Origin: Pannonibacter indicus
Lineage (GTDB): Bacteria > Pseudomonadota > Alphaproteobacteria > Rhizobiales > Stappiaceae
DNA length: 64,000 bases
Direction of reading: 5' to 3'
Assembly (NCBI RefSeq): GCF_001418225.1
Contig: NZ_LIPT01000009.1
Location: forward strand, 62,001 to 126,000
Shown: positions 47,988 through 58,947 of the stretch, piece after piece
Layout of the letters: every line of letters begins with the position of its first letter
How positions within the stretch are numbered: position 1 is the stretch's first letter
Notes under the pieces: model-generated
What the model saw: the letters and a program-made list of their open reading frames with translations, nothing else
Databases searched by the model: none
Told to the model about the DNA's origin: nothing
Position numbers and translations under genes: made by a program

Positions 47988-49022
47988 ATGAGCCTTGCCC
48001 CCACCCAGCCGAGCCCCCCACCGCCACGGCCTGCCCCGCATCCGGCGCGCCGCCAGCAGGGCAACACGCGCCTGTCCGTCGGTTTCATCCTTGCCCGGCG
48101 TTTCACGCTCTGCGCCTTTGCCAATTTCGTTGACGTCCTGCGCCTTGCTGCGGACGAAGGCGACCGGAGCCGGCCGATCCTGTGCAACTGGACAGTGCTG
48201 TCGGACACGATGGAGCCAGTCACCTCAAGCTGCGGAATCAGTGTCCAGCCCAAGGAGCGTCTGGGTGACCCGGCCCGCTTCGATTACATCGTCGTCATTG
48301 GCGGACTGATGGAGGATGAAGCGGTGCTGCCGCCAGGCTATCACCGCTTCCTGCACGAGGCGGCTGCGGCGGGCGTGCCGCTGGCCGGCGTCTGCACCGG
48401 GGCCTTTCTCCTGCACCAGGCAGGACTGTTGAATGGCTACCGCTGCTGCGTCAGCTGGTTCCACCACGCCGGCTTCCTCGAGCAATTCGAAGGGCTTAAC
48501 CCGGTCACGGACCAGATCTTCGTTGTGGACCGCGACCGGCTGACCTGCTCCGGCGGGGTCAGTTCCGCGCATCTGGCGGCCTATCTGGTCGACAAGCATG
48601 TCGGCCGCGCCCAGGCCAGCAAGAGCCTGCACATCATGATCATCGACGAGGCGCTTCAGGCGGACAAGCCGCAGCCCGGGATCACGATGGACTTCAAGAC
48701 CCGCGATCCGATGGTGCTGCGCGCCCTTTTGATGATGCAGCAGAACATCGAGCAGCCCTTCACCGTGGCCGAGATCGCCAGCCGGATCGGTCATAGCAAG
48801 CGGCAGCTTGAACGGCACTTTCAGGCTGCGCTCGGCACGTCGCCGCAGTCAGCCTTTCTGGACATGCGCCTGTCGCTCGCCCATCACCTGATCGTCACCG
48901 GCGAGCGGCCCATCTCCCAGATCGCGCTGGAATGCGGGTTCTGCGACAGTTCGCATCTGAGCCGGATGTTCCGCCGCCGCTATGGGCAGACACCGCAGGG
49001 GCTGCGCAAGACGCGGGGCTGA
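47988..49022 (+). CDS. GlxA-family AraC-type regulator of betaine/dimethylglycine catabolism
   Basis: Encodes 344 aa. After a Pro-rich leader (about 1-25), a DJ-1/PfpI-like sensor domain (about 30-200) carries VPLAGVCTGAFLLHQAGLLN, where the DJ-1 Cys would be, and WFHHAGFLEQF. The C-terminal AraC double helix-turn-helix (about 245-340) includes VAEIASRIGHSKRQLERHFQ and CGFCDSSHLSRMFRRRYGQT. Similar to GbdR/CdhR-type activators of betaine or carnitine genes. Divergent from the DMGDH-like gene and upstream of purU. It is the intact paralogue of the remnant at 41858. Confidence 0.9.
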   Translation: MSLAPTQPSPPPPRPAPHPARRQQGNTRLSVGFILARRFTLCAFANFVDVLRLAADEGDRSRPILCNWTVLSDTMEPVTSSCGISVQPKERLGDPARFDYIVVIGGLMEDEAVLPPGYHRFLHEAAAAGVPLAGVCTGAFLLHQAGLLNGYRCCVSWFHHAGFLEQFEGLNPVTDQIFVVDRDRLTCSGGVSSAHLAAYLVDKHVGRAQASKSLHIMIIDEALQADKPQPGITMDFKTRDPMVLRALLMMQQNIEQPFTVAEIASRIGHSKRQLERHFQAALGTSPQSAFLDMRLSLAHHLIVTGERPISQIALECGFCDSSHLSRMFRRRYGQTPQGLRKTRG

Positions 49023-49363
49023 CAAGAAAACGCCCGCCATTCGAGCAGGGCTCGAACGAGAGACGAGACAAGCAACTGGTACCCGTACGGTTATGGGTCG
49101 AAGTGACGCAGTTCCGCAGAACGGGAACGACATTCCACCTGTGGCCTTGCGTCCTGCGGACAATACACCGGAAGGCGTTCCGCCTTATGAGCTTGCCGAG
49201 ACAAGCAGGCCATGGCGGCCTGACGCAAAGCTGCTGGTCCCGCGTCGCAAATCTTCACGCCCGGCCCTGCCGCAACGGCTACGGCTAACAAACAGGCCGG
49301 AGCCCTCTTCGCAACTTCTCCGGCCCCGCCCCCTGTTCAGCGGCCGCGAAAAGGAAATTGCCG
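49023..49363 (+). other. 341-bp leader upstream of purU with two candidate operator boxes
   Basis: No gene is visible. TGACGCAAAG (49221-49230) and GTCGCAAAT (49244-49252) match the TGNCGCAAAT-like box found before soxB and the DMGDH-like gene. AAGGCG/CGCCTT forms a short hairpin near 49172-49185. The length suggests purU has its own promoter. Confidence 0.5.
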
Positions 49364-50248
49364 ATGTCCCAGCTTATCCTGACATTATCCTGCCCCGTAC
49401 GGATCGGGGTTGTTGCGAAGATCTCGTCCTTCCTGGCGAATGCGGGCTGTAATATCCATGACAGTTCGCAGTTCACCGACGTGCAGAACAACCGCTTCTT
49501 CATGCGGCTCAGCTTCGTCTCCGAGCAGGGCCGCACGCGCGAAGAGCTGGACGAGGCATTCCGCGCGGAGATAGCAGGCTCGGACATTGTCCATTCCTTC
49601 CATGATCTCAGTGAAAAGACCAAAGTCGTCATCATGGTCAGCCGTTTCGGGCATTGCCTGAACGACCTGCTCTACCGCTGGCGGATCGGGGCACTGCCGA
49701 TCGACATCGTAGCCGTCATCTCGAACCATATGGATTATCAGAAGGTGGTGGTGAACCACGATATTCCGTACCACTGCATCAAGGTGACCAAGGAGAACAA
49801 GGCACAGGCCGAAGCCGAGCAGATGAAGATCGTCCGCGATACGGGTGCCGAGCTGGTGGTTCTCGCCCGTTACATGCAGGTTCTGTCGGACGAGATGTGC
49901 ACCAAGATGTCTGGCCGGATCATCAACATCCATCACAGCTTCCTGCCCAGTTTCAAGGGTGCCAACCCCTACAAGCAGGCCTTTGACCGCGGCGTGAAAC
50001 TGATTGGGGCAACCAGCCACTATGTGACGGCCGATCTGGACGAAGGCCCGATCATCGAGCAGGACACGGTGCGCGTGACCCATGCGCAAAGCGCCAACGA
50101 CTATGTGAGCCTCGGACGTGACGTCGAAAGCCAGGTGCTCGCCCGGGCAATCCACGCACATATCCACCGCCGCGTCTTCATCAGCGGCGACAAGACCGTT
50201 GTGTTCCCGGCAAGCCCGAACGAATATGTATCCGAGCGCATGGGCTGA
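49364..50248 (+). CDS. purU: Formyltetrahydrofolate deformylase
   Basis: Encodes 294 aa. The ACT domain (about 5-80) with CPVRIGVVAKISSFLANAGC is followed by the formyltransferase domain (about 90-294). The catalytic region includes INIHHSFLPSFKGANPYKQA (about 185-204) and GATSHYVTADLDEGPII (about 211). Hydrolyses 10-formyl-THF to formate and THF, recycling folate loaded by demethylation. purU is a regular member of sarcosine/betaine clusters. The ATG at 49364 is preferred over the TTG two codons earlier. Confidence 0.93.
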   Translation: MSQLILTLSCPVRIGVVAKISSFLANAGCNIHDSSQFTDVQNNRFFMRLSFVSEQGRTREELDEAFRAEIAGSDIVHSFHDLSEKTKVVIMVSRFGHCLNDLLYRWRIGALPIDIVAVISNHMDYQKVVVNHDIPYHCIKVTKENKAQAEAEQMKIVRDTGAELVVLARYMQVLSDEMCTKMSGRIINIHHSFLPSFKGANPYKQAFDRGVKLIGATSHYVTADLDEGPIIEQDTVRVTHAQSANDYVSLGRDVESQVLARAIHAHIHRRVFISGDKTVVFPASPNEYVSERMG

Positions 50249-50286
50249 TAATCCTGCCATACATCTTGCCACTGCCCAAATGAAAA

Positions 50287-50321
50287 CGCCCTGCAGCTTC
50301 CTATCCAGGAACTGCAGGGCG
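50287..50321. terminator. Bidirectional terminator between purU and clpA
   Basis: Perfect 10-bp arms CGCCCTGCAG and CTGCAGGGCG around a 15-base loop, with CATTATTTTAT on the plus side and GTTTTCATTT on the minus side, between convergent genes. Confidence 0.88.
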
Positions 50322-50340
50322 CATTATTTTATGGGATCGG

Positions 50341-52773
<2,433 letters not shown>

Positions 52774-52786
52774 GTGTCTGGTTCCC

Positions 52787-53209
52787 TTACTTTTTCTCCA
52801 TCACGCATTGCAGCGGATGTTGATGCTTGCGGGCGAAGTCCATGACCTGGGTCACCTTCGTCTCGGCCACCTCATAGGTGTATATTCCGCACTCCCCGAC
52901 ACCATGGTGGTGCACGTGGAGCATGATCCGTGTCGCTTCCTCCCGGTTCTTCTGGAAGAAGCGCTCAACCACATGAATGACGAACTCCATCGGGGTGTAG
53001 TCGTCATTCAACAACAGCACCCTGTACAGATTGGGCCGTTTTGTGACCGTCTTCGTCTTTGTGACGACGACCGTCCCGGCATCTCCATCCTCATTCCGGC
53101 GCGATCCGCTTGCCATTCCCGTGCCCATCTTGTCTTTTCTGCCGCTCAACTCCCGCGGAGGAGCGGGCTGCCCAGCAGGCCGGTTCACGGCATTGTGAGC
53201 AGCTGTCAT
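52787..53209 (-). CDS. clpS: ClpS adaptor
   Basis: Encodes 140 aa from ATG 53209; the conserved part is the last ~85. [20 protein letters not shown] (about 63-82) and the following VERFFQ contain the N-degron binding Asn-Asp and Met/Val pocket, and [20 protein letters not shown] binds ClpA. It delivers N-end rule substrates to ClpAP. A later ATG at 53128 (MGTGMASG) would give 113 aa, close to the family norm; neither start has a strong ribosome site. Located immediately before clpA as usual. Confidence 0.93.
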   Translation of the reverse strand: MTAAHNAVNRPAGQPAPPRELSGRKDKMGTGMASGSRRNEDGDAGTVVVTKTKTVTKRPNLYRVLLLNDDYTPMEFVIHVVERFFQKNREEATRIMLHVHHHGVGECGIYTYEVAETKVTQVMDFARKHQHPLQCVMEKK

Positions 53210-53328
53210 TCAATCCCAATGCAGCTCTCGGCAACCCCTGTACCAAGGCCTGCCGGACCATGATGTCCATCAGCCTACACCGCCGTATGTTACCACAGTC
53301 TCACCGCCACACCGGGCAGGAGGCCATG

Positions 53329-53352
53329 TGCCCCATACTATGCCCCATACTA
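53329..53352. repeat. 12-bp perfect tandem repeat upstream of clpS
   Basis: TGCCCCATACTA is present twice in a row, about 120 bp upstream of clpS. Confidence 0.9.
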
Positions 53353-53479
53353 TAATGACTCATGCCAGAGCCCCATAACAGATCCTGATCCTGACGCCGT
53401 TACGGCGCCCGTGCAATGGCCTGTTTTGCAGATGGCGCCAAGTCCGGCCCTGTCAAGCCCTGCAGCGGCCTCCGGTCTT

Positions 53480-53539
53480 ATACCAAGGCTCCGAGATGCT
53501 GACGCATCACGCCTTGAAAATGCTCAAGCGCCGCACGGG
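53480..53539 (+). repeat. Dispersed ~60-bp intergenic repeat, copy 3
   Basis: Reads ATACCAAGGCTCCGAGATGC, then GACGCATCACGCCTTG and GCTCAAGCGCCGCACGGG, matching copies at 33561 and 41001. Homology with copy 1 may extend past the core into the following GCTCATCGGG-containing sequence. Confidence 0.85.
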
Positions 53540-53763
53540 CTACCTGCGCTCGAATGGTCAAGCTCATCGGGCGCCGGTCTTAACCAATGTAGGGATGGCA
53601 TCGCATTATGGAAGAGGCTGCCTGCGCCAGGCTGGAGCGCGGCACGTATGGAAACCATCGCACATGCGGACCTCTTCCTGGGCGTCCTACCTGGCACCTG
53701 CGCAAAGAACAGGCAAAAAGGCCGCGGCAGCCGCCTCCGGACCTGTCGTAATTTTTGCAATGC

Positions 53764-53797
53764 AAAAAGGCCTGACTGCCGGGCAGCCAGGCCTTTT
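53764..53797 (-). terminator. Rho-independent terminator of the phasin gene
   Basis: Read on the minus strand, AAAAGGCCTG and CAGGCCTTTT form perfect arms with inner GC pairing, followed by a T tract running into TTGCA. Lies 40 bp after the phasin stop. Confidence 0.92.
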
Positions 53798-53836
53798 CAT
53801 ATTTCACAGGCGCGGCGCTTCAAAGCGCCGGAGAGC

Positions 53837-54169
53837 TCACTTGCCGAGCCTAGAGAACATGCCTTCGTAAGGCTTGTACAGATCCTTGGCCATGTCGGTG
53901 TACATTTCACCGATCTTGGTCATCTCGCTGACAACGCCTTCGTAGCTGGTCTTGAAGAACTCGCTCTGAGCTTCAAAAGCCTTGTCGAGGGACTTGGCGG
54001 ACACGATCTTTTCAATGGCGGCAGAGCTTTCCTCGAAGGACTTCTTCTGGAAGTCTGCAATCTCGGCAGCAATCGCCTGAAGGGACTTAGTCATGTTTCC
54101 AGCAGCCTGCATGGCCTGGTCCATGTTTTCCTTGCCCAGCTTCTGGATGTCTTCAAAACTGTTCATCAT
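53837..54169 (-). CDS. Phasin family protein
   Basis: Encodes 110 aa, almost wholly helical. MMNSFEDIQKLGKENMDQAM followed by QAAGNMTKSLQAIAAEIADF matches the alphaproteobacterial phasin_2 family. Phasins coat polyhydroxyalkanoate granules and prevent their coalescence. AGGGCAGGA upstream of the ATG is a good ribosome site. A single gene with its own terminator. No PHA synthase is in the window, so a granule role is by family. Confidence 0.88.
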   Translation of the reverse strand: MMNSFEDIQKLGKENMDQAMQAAGNMTKSLQAIAAEIADFQKKSFEESSAAIEKIVSAKSLDKAFEAQSEFFKTSYEGVVSEMTKIGEMYTDMAKDLYKPYEGMFSRLGK

Positions 54170-54493
54170 GTCCTGCCCTCGCTCGTGAACCCGCTATGGG
54201 AAATCCTGCTCGGCGCGTTTCGCGTCGGGTTGCCTAATAATGACGCAATGCACAAGAATGTCAACGTTCTTTTTTGCATCGCAATATAACGGAGACTACG
54301 TAGACGCGCCGTTAGGGTTCACGAGCGATTAAAATTGACCCTGCTTTACTGATTTGTAACCGCGTTCCGGGCAAGGTGGCTTCACGGGGAGCGTTGGGAC
54401 GATTGCTCGCGTCATGCGCAGATGCTGCGTGACGGGGACCGGTCCCTTCCGGCTTGGTTAAACCCAGAACGGGAAGTTGAGAGTTCGGTTAGT

Positions 54494-56146
54494 ATGCCTG
54501 ATTTGCACGCAGCATCCTCTTTCATGAGATTTGCAAGACGAGCCCTTGGTGCAGTTGCCATTGCACTGAGCCTTTCGGTCACTCCGGCCTCAGCCCAGCA
54601 GAATCCGAAATATGCCGGGATTGTGGTCGACGCCAAAACGGGAAAGACGCTCTACTCCGCCTCGGCGGACGAGTTGCGCTTCCCTGCGTCGCTGACCAAG
54701 ATCATGACGCTTTATATAGTGTTCGAGGAACTTGAGGCGGGGCGCCTGCGCATGGATACGCCCCTCAAGGTCTCGGCCTATGCGGCAGCCCGCCCGCCCT
54801 CAAAGCTTGGCCTGCGGCCGGGCTCCACGATTCAGGTCCGGGATGCGATCCTGGCGCTGGTGACGAAGTCTGCCAATGACGTGGCGGCCGTTATCGCGGA
54901 GAATATCGGCGGCTCCGAAGCGCGCTTTGCCGACCGCATGACCCGCACGGCCCGCCAGATCGGCATGAGCAAGACCACCTTCAAGAACCCGCATGGCCTG
55001 CCGAATGCCGGTCAGCGCACCACCGCGCGCGACATGGCAACCCTCGGCCGCGCCATCCAGGACCGTTTCCCGAAGCACTTCGAGCTGTTCAAGACCCGTT
55101 CCTTCACCTACCAGGGCCGCACCTACGGCAACCACAACCGTCTGCTGGGTGCGGTTCCAGGTGTGAACGGCATCAAGACCGGCTACATCAACGCCTCCGG
55201 CTTCAATCTGGTTACCTCGGTTGAGCGAGATGGCCGTCAGATCGTTGCCGTTGTCATGGGCGGCAGCACGGGCCGCTCGCGCGATGCGCAGATGGTGAAG
55301 CTGATCAACGAATATATGCCCCAGGCGAGCCGCGGCCCGCGGACGGCACCGCTCCTGGTGCACAACACCTCCTCGGCCATCGTGGCCGACGCCAAGCCGA
55401 CGGCTCCGATCCGCGTCAACGCACCGCTGCGCGCACCTGTTCCCAACAGCAAGCCTGACTCCGAACCGGCCGTCCTGCCCTTTGCCGTGGCTTCTGCCAC
55501 AGATGCTCGGGCGCCCGTTCCGGCCCCTGCGCCGCAGGCACCGGTTCAGGCCGCTGCTGCAGCTCCGGCCCCTGCCCCTGTACCGGTTCCCGCCCCGGCT
55601 CCGGCCGCCGCCGCAGCCCGCACGGTTGTGCAGCCGCAGCAGGAGATCCAGATCGCATCGGCCGATGGCAATGTCGCCCTGCCCTCACCGGCCCCTGCGA
55701 TTGTCGTCGAAACCTCGACCATCACGCCGGGTATCAGCCCCAAGCCGTCTCCGCGCGTGGCCGCTGCCTTTGCCGTGATCGAGGCAGCTCCGGTGGAAAC
55801 CGTGCCGGCACCTGAAACGGTTGCCCACACTCCGGCGCGCGCCACTGACGCGGAAAAGACAACCGTGACCGTGGCCACCAACAACACCGCTGACGCCGCT
55901 CCCGGCTGGCAGGTTCAGATCGGTGCAGCCGTGTCGGAAACGGCGGCCATCGGCCTTCTGAAGAAGGCACAGGCGGCGACAGGTTCTGCCCTGCGCAACC
56001 GGGATCCTTACACCGAGGAAGTGACCGCGAAAGGCCAGACCATGTACCGTGCACGTTTTGTCGGTTTCCAGGACAAGAACCAGGCACAAGCCGCCTGCCA
56101 GTCGCTCAAGCGTGCGAAATTCAATTGCTACACCATCTATCAGTAA
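54494..56146 (+). CDS. D-alanyl-D-alanine carboxypeptidase with C-terminal SPOR domain
   Basis: Encodes 550 aa. The signal peptide RRALGAVAIALSLSVTPASA ends before QQNPKYAG. The penicillin-binding active site has SLTK (in FPASLTKIMT, about 73), SAN (SANDVA, about 131) and KTG (GIKTGYI, about 231), so it removes terminal D-Ala from peptidoglycan stem peptides in the periplasm. A Pro/Ala-rich linker (about 345-470) joins it to a SPOR domain (WQVQIGAAVSETAAIGLLKK, about 472-545) that binds denuded glycan at the septum. ATG at 54494 chosen; 54524 (MRFARRAL) is possible. Confidence 0.92.
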   Translation: MPDLHAASSFMRFARRALGAVAIALSLSVTPASAQQNPKYAGIVVDAKTGKTLYSASADELRFPASLTKIMTLYIVFEELEAGRLRMDTPLKVSAYAAARPPSKLGLRPGSTIQVRDAILALVTKSANDVAAVIAENIGGSEARFADRMTRTARQIGMSKTTFKNPHGLPNAGQRTTARDMATLGRAIQDRFPKHFELFKTRSFTYQGRTYGNHNRLLGAVPGVNGIKTGYINASGFNLVTSVERDGRQIVAVVMGGSTGRSRDAQMVKLINEYMPQASRGPRTAPLLVHNTSSAIVADAKPTAPIRVNAPLRAPVPNSKPDSEPAVLPFAVASATDARAPVPAPAPQAPVQAAAAAPAPAPVPVPAPAPAAAAARTVVQPQQEIQIASADGNVALPSPAPAIVVETSTITPGISPKPSPRVAAAFAVIEAAPVETVPAPETVAHTPARATDAEKTTVTVATNNTADAAPGWQVQIGAAVSETAAIGLLKKAQAATGSALRNRDPYTEEVTAKGQTMYRARFVGFQDKNQAQAACQSLKRAKFNCYTIYQ

Positions 56147-56161
56147 CTGCGTGGGGTGGGA

Positions 56162-56845
56162 TCAATGTCCTCTGAGAAGCTTGTCTTTAGCCTCGTTGAG
56201 TTTCGCAGCCAGGAAGCTCGTCCCACCGTGGTCGGGATGGAGCCGCTTCATAAGCCGGCGGTGCGCAGCTCGGATTTCCGTTTCGCCGGCGCCGGGCGCA
56301 AGCCCCAGGATCTGGTAGGCCTCCTCATCTGTCATGGTGCCCGGGCCCGCCGTGCCGCGATGCCGGTTTGCGGCATCCGCCTCGAAGTGTACACGCCAGC
56401 CGGGCAGCCGGCCGTCGAGGTAAGCTTCAAATAATCTGCGGCTGGCGGAATCTGCCGCCAGCTCTGCCCACAAGTCCCTGAGCTCGCCGGACTGAAGCGA
56501 GTTCAGGGCACGTCCGGCGAACCGCCCGGCCTTTACCGCTCCCCGCACCTCCCCGCTCTGCCCATCCCGTTCCATGACGAGCCAGGGCGTTTCCTGCCGT
56601 CCGATGCGCAGGCCGCCCCTTTGCCAGGGCAAGGTCCAGCCAAGCAACGGGGCGCCCAGACTGGCCGCAACCGCCGCCAGCCCGATCCGCCCGGTGAACG
56701 CCAGGATAACGGCAATGGCAAGCAAGGTGATGCCGCCCACAGCGCGGGTTCTGCGCGCCAGAAGCTTCGGCGAGGCCGAGGTGAAGGATTTTCCGGCCAG
56801 CAGGAAAACAGCGAGCAGCAGAAGGCCAAGCAGCAGATACGGCAT
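56162..56845 (-). CDS. Membrane-anchored protein with C-terminal J domain
   Basis: Encodes 227 aa. Two to three hydrophobic segments at the N-terminus (LLLGLLLLAVFLLAG and ITLLAIAVILAF) are followed by a ~90-residue region and a C-terminal J domain (about 172-227), DEEAYQILGLAPGAGETEIR with the HPD in RLMKRLHPDHGG. The layout resembles Pam18/Tim14-type co-chaperones that recruit DnaK to the membrane. Its partner is unknown. Convergent with the D,D-carboxypeptidase, 15 bp apart. Confidence 0.85.
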   Translation of the reverse strand: MPYLLLGLLLLAVFLLAGKSFTSASPKLLARRTRAVGGITLLAIAVILAFTGRIGLAAVAASLGAPLLGWTLPWQRGGLRIGRQETPWLVMERDGQSGEVRGAVKAGRFAGRALNSLQSGELRDLWAELAADSASRRLFEAYLDGRLPGWRVHFEADAANRHRGTAGPGTMTDEEAYQILGLAPGAGETEIRAAHRRLMKRLHPDHGGTSFLAAKLNEAKDKLLRGH

Positions 56846-56955
56846 AAAGGGATCCCGGGTGCATCACTGCCGGACTATCCGGCCCTGCCCCATCCTGCAA
56901 GACCCTCTGCCGCCTGCGCAAGCCCGGAGCCCGTAAGCCCAGTTGCCGCGATGAT

Positions 56956-57390
56956 CTAGAGGAGTCCGAGTTCGGCCAGTTCCCGGCGCATTTCCTCGGG
57001 CATGCCGCCGCCCGTGTGTGTGCCCTTGATGTCGGCGGGGGCTTCGTTGTCCTTGAGATAGCGCCAGCCCTGGAACGGGCGGCGGGGCTGCATCTGGGTC
57101 AGAATCAGCCTTGGCTCCAGCACCAGATCGCAGCGGTTGACACCTGCCTCGTCCGTGAAGGGGCGGATATCCGTCAGAATCTGCCGCACCTGAACGAAGC
57201 CCTTGATCACCCAGTAAAGCGAGCCGCCATCCAGCAGCTCTTCCTTCCGGGTCGGGATCATCCGCGTCGTATGGGTCTGCTCGGCCGGCAGCCCGGCTGC
57301 GCGCAGCTGATCCATGCGGAAATCGATCCACGCCTGAAGGTCCTCGACGCTGTCGGCGCCGACACAGAGCTTTACCAGATGAAGTGCCAT
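56956..57390 (-). CDS. DUF1489 family protein
   Basis: Encodes 144 aa. MALHLVKLCVGADSVEDLQA and the HTTRMIPTRKEELLDGGSLY segment (about 40-59), together with MQPRRPFQGWRYL, are characteristic of the DUF1489 family of Alphaproteobacteria. Probably cytoplasmic; function unknown. Close 5' neighbour of the J-domain gene, same strand, 110 bp apart. Confidence 0.87.
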   Translation of the reverse strand: MALHLVKLCVGADSVEDLQAWIDFRMDQLRAAGLPAEQTHTTRMIPTRKEELLDGGSLYWVIKGFVQVRQILTDIRPFTDEAGVNRCDLVLEPRLILTQMQPRRPFQGWRYLKDNEAPADIKGTHTGGGMPEEMRRELAELGLL

Positions 57391-57542
57391 GCCCCGTGCC
57401 TAGCAGAGCCTCCCGCCCCCGGTAAAGAGGCAAAAAACTGCCGCCGGGGAGCATGGCCGGAAGAGGCGGCCAAAGAGGGGCTTTTGCACAGGCAGGATGA
57501 ACAGGCTTGCCATCCCCCGGCGAAGCAGCTTCACTGGTTCAC

Positions 57543-58460
57543 ATGGATGTGTTCCTTACCGGTGCCACCGGCCTCATCGGCAGCGCGATCCTGCGGCGTC
57601 TCCGCCAGGACGGGAGACGTGTTGCGGCGCTTGCGCGTTCCAGCGCCAGCGCGGAAGAAATCGACAGCCTCGGCGCCATTCCCGTGCCGGGTGATCTTGA
57701 AGAACCGGAAACGTGGATCCACAGCGCCTTGTCCTGCAAGGGAATCATTCACGCGGCTGGCGGCCCCGCGGCTGCGGAGCGGCACTTTGCTGCCGTCATG
57801 CGGCAGGCCTGCCTGCAGGCCGCAGCACCGCCACGGCTGGTCTACACGGGTGGAATCTGGCTTTTTCCGCCCTCCGGTGAAGCGGTGCTGAGCGAAAGCA
57901 CCGCCTTTGAACCGCTGCCCGCCTTCGGTCATTTGGCCGAGATCATCCGGTCCCTGCAGAACGTGCAGCGCATGGGTGTCGCCGTCATTCATCCCGCTCT
58001 CGTCTGCGGCCCGGATGCCGGGCCTCTGGCGGAGATGGCTGCGGCGGCCTGCAGCTCAGAGCCCTTCCGCACGAAAGCAACGGAAGACACGCTCTGGCCG
58101 CTTGTGGATGCGGATGATCTGGCGGAGCTCTACCTGCTGGCGCTCGATTCACCCCAGTTCCGCCTCAGCCTCTTCGGTGCTGGCATCGGCTCGGCCCGGG
58201 TTGGCGAGATTGCCGGACTGGTGGGCGAAGCCTGCGGAGCACCGGTCACGCTTGAAGCGCTGAGCGGAACCCCGGAGGACCCGCGGCTCGACTGGCAGGC
58301 AGGCTATGGCCGTTCGCAGACAGTCTCCCCCGCCAGAGCGGTCAAGATGCTGGGCTGGGAGCCGAAACGCACCAGCCTTGAAAGCCTCGTCAGCATTGCG
58401 GCAGGTCCCCTGCCCTCTCCGCTGCCGAGGCGGGAGACGTCCGGGCCGGGCACCGGCTGA
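57543..58460 (+). CDS. NAD-dependent epimerase/dehydratase-family protein
   Basis: Encodes 305 aa, atypical extended SDR. MDVFLTGATGLIGSAILRRL gives the nucleotide-binding GxxGxxG motif, and the canonical YxxxK is not seen: the region reads HLAEIIRSLQNVQRMGVAVIH. PLVDADDLAELYLLAL (about 190) is the family's typical late motif. Substrate unknown; members often act as reductases on small metabolites. The ATG at 57543 begins the Rossmann fold, and an upstream ATG adds 12 non-conserved residues. Confidence 0.83.
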   Translation: MDVFLTGATGLIGSAILRRLRQDGRRVAALARSSASAEEIDSLGAIPVPGDLEEPETWIHSALSCKGIIHAAGGPAAAERHFAAVMRQACLQAAAPPRLVYTGGIWLFPPSGEAVLSESTAFEPLPAFGHLAEIIRSLQNVQRMGVAVIHPALVCGPDAGPLAEMAAAACSSEPFRTKATEDTLWPLVDADDLAELYLLALDSPQFRLSLFGAGIGSARVGEIAGLVGEACGAPVTLEALSGTPEDPRLDWQAGYGRSQTVSPARAVKMLGWEPKRTSLESLVSIAAGPLPSPLPRRETSGPGTG

Positions 58461-58499
58461 ATGCAAGGCACATGGAGTGCTCATGAAAGAGCGCCCATG

Positions 58500-58528
58500 A
58501 AAAAAGGCGCGGTGTTGATCCGCGCCTT
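58500..58528 (-). terminator. Terminator of the COX subunit IV gene
   Basis: AAGGCGCGG (58504-58512) and CCGCGCCTT (58520-58528) pair perfectly. On the minus strand a TTTTT tract follows. It sits between two convergent genes and may serve both. Confidence 0.88.
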
Positions 58529-58549
58529 CTTCCTGGACATCTGGGGCTG

Positions 58550-58684
58550 TTATCCCGCGATTGCGACCGCCGTCTTGGCAGTTTCTGCATCAGCGAACAG
58601 CATGACCAAAGCCAGCATGCCCCCGAGAACGATCACCGTCCACGCGGTGACGCCCCAGCAGGACTTCTGTACGTTTTCGTCCAT
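58550..58684 (-). CDS. aa3-type cytochrome c oxidase subunit IV (44 aa)
   Basis: A short gene: ATG at 58684, AAGGG ribosome site, stop TAA at 58550. The product begins MDENVQKSCWGVTAWTVIVL, has one membrane helix and ends in LFADAETAKTAVAIAG. The tryptophans and single helix match the bacterial aa3 oxidase subunit IV family (Pfam-type COX_aa3, seen in Paracoccus and Rhodobacter), which stabilises the oxidase core. Encoded apart from subunits I-III, as is usual. Too short to be called by a length-filtered gene finder. Confidence 0.88.
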   Translation of the reverse strand: MDENVQKSCWGVTAWTVIVLGGMLALVMLFADAETAKTAVAIAG

Positions 58685-58947
58685 GAAAACCCTTGTCTGT
58701 GGGAACGCCATAAGGCACTTGCCTCAAATATGGCGTCTTTGCGGCATGATATTTAATGAAGGGCTAACGCCTTCGCAAGCGCAAAATCGCCATAGCTGCT
58801 GTGCCGGCTATGCATTCCTGGGAATTTCCGTGACGGGCCATGGACTTGCACCGCCCGCTCATGCATCTGATAGTTCTGGATAATCCGGACCGCTGCCTGA
58901 TTCCGGTAAGGTTTTGGCAAGATCCCGGAAACTTTTAGGAAAATTTC

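Larger units (their letters stand above)
53210..53836. other. 627-bp gap between clpS and phasin
   Basis: No gene visible. It holds the clpS promoter region, a 12-bp tandem repeat (53329-53352), the third dispersed 60-bp repeat (53480-53539) and the phasin terminator (53764-53797). The open frames here have no family similarity. Confidence 0.65.
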
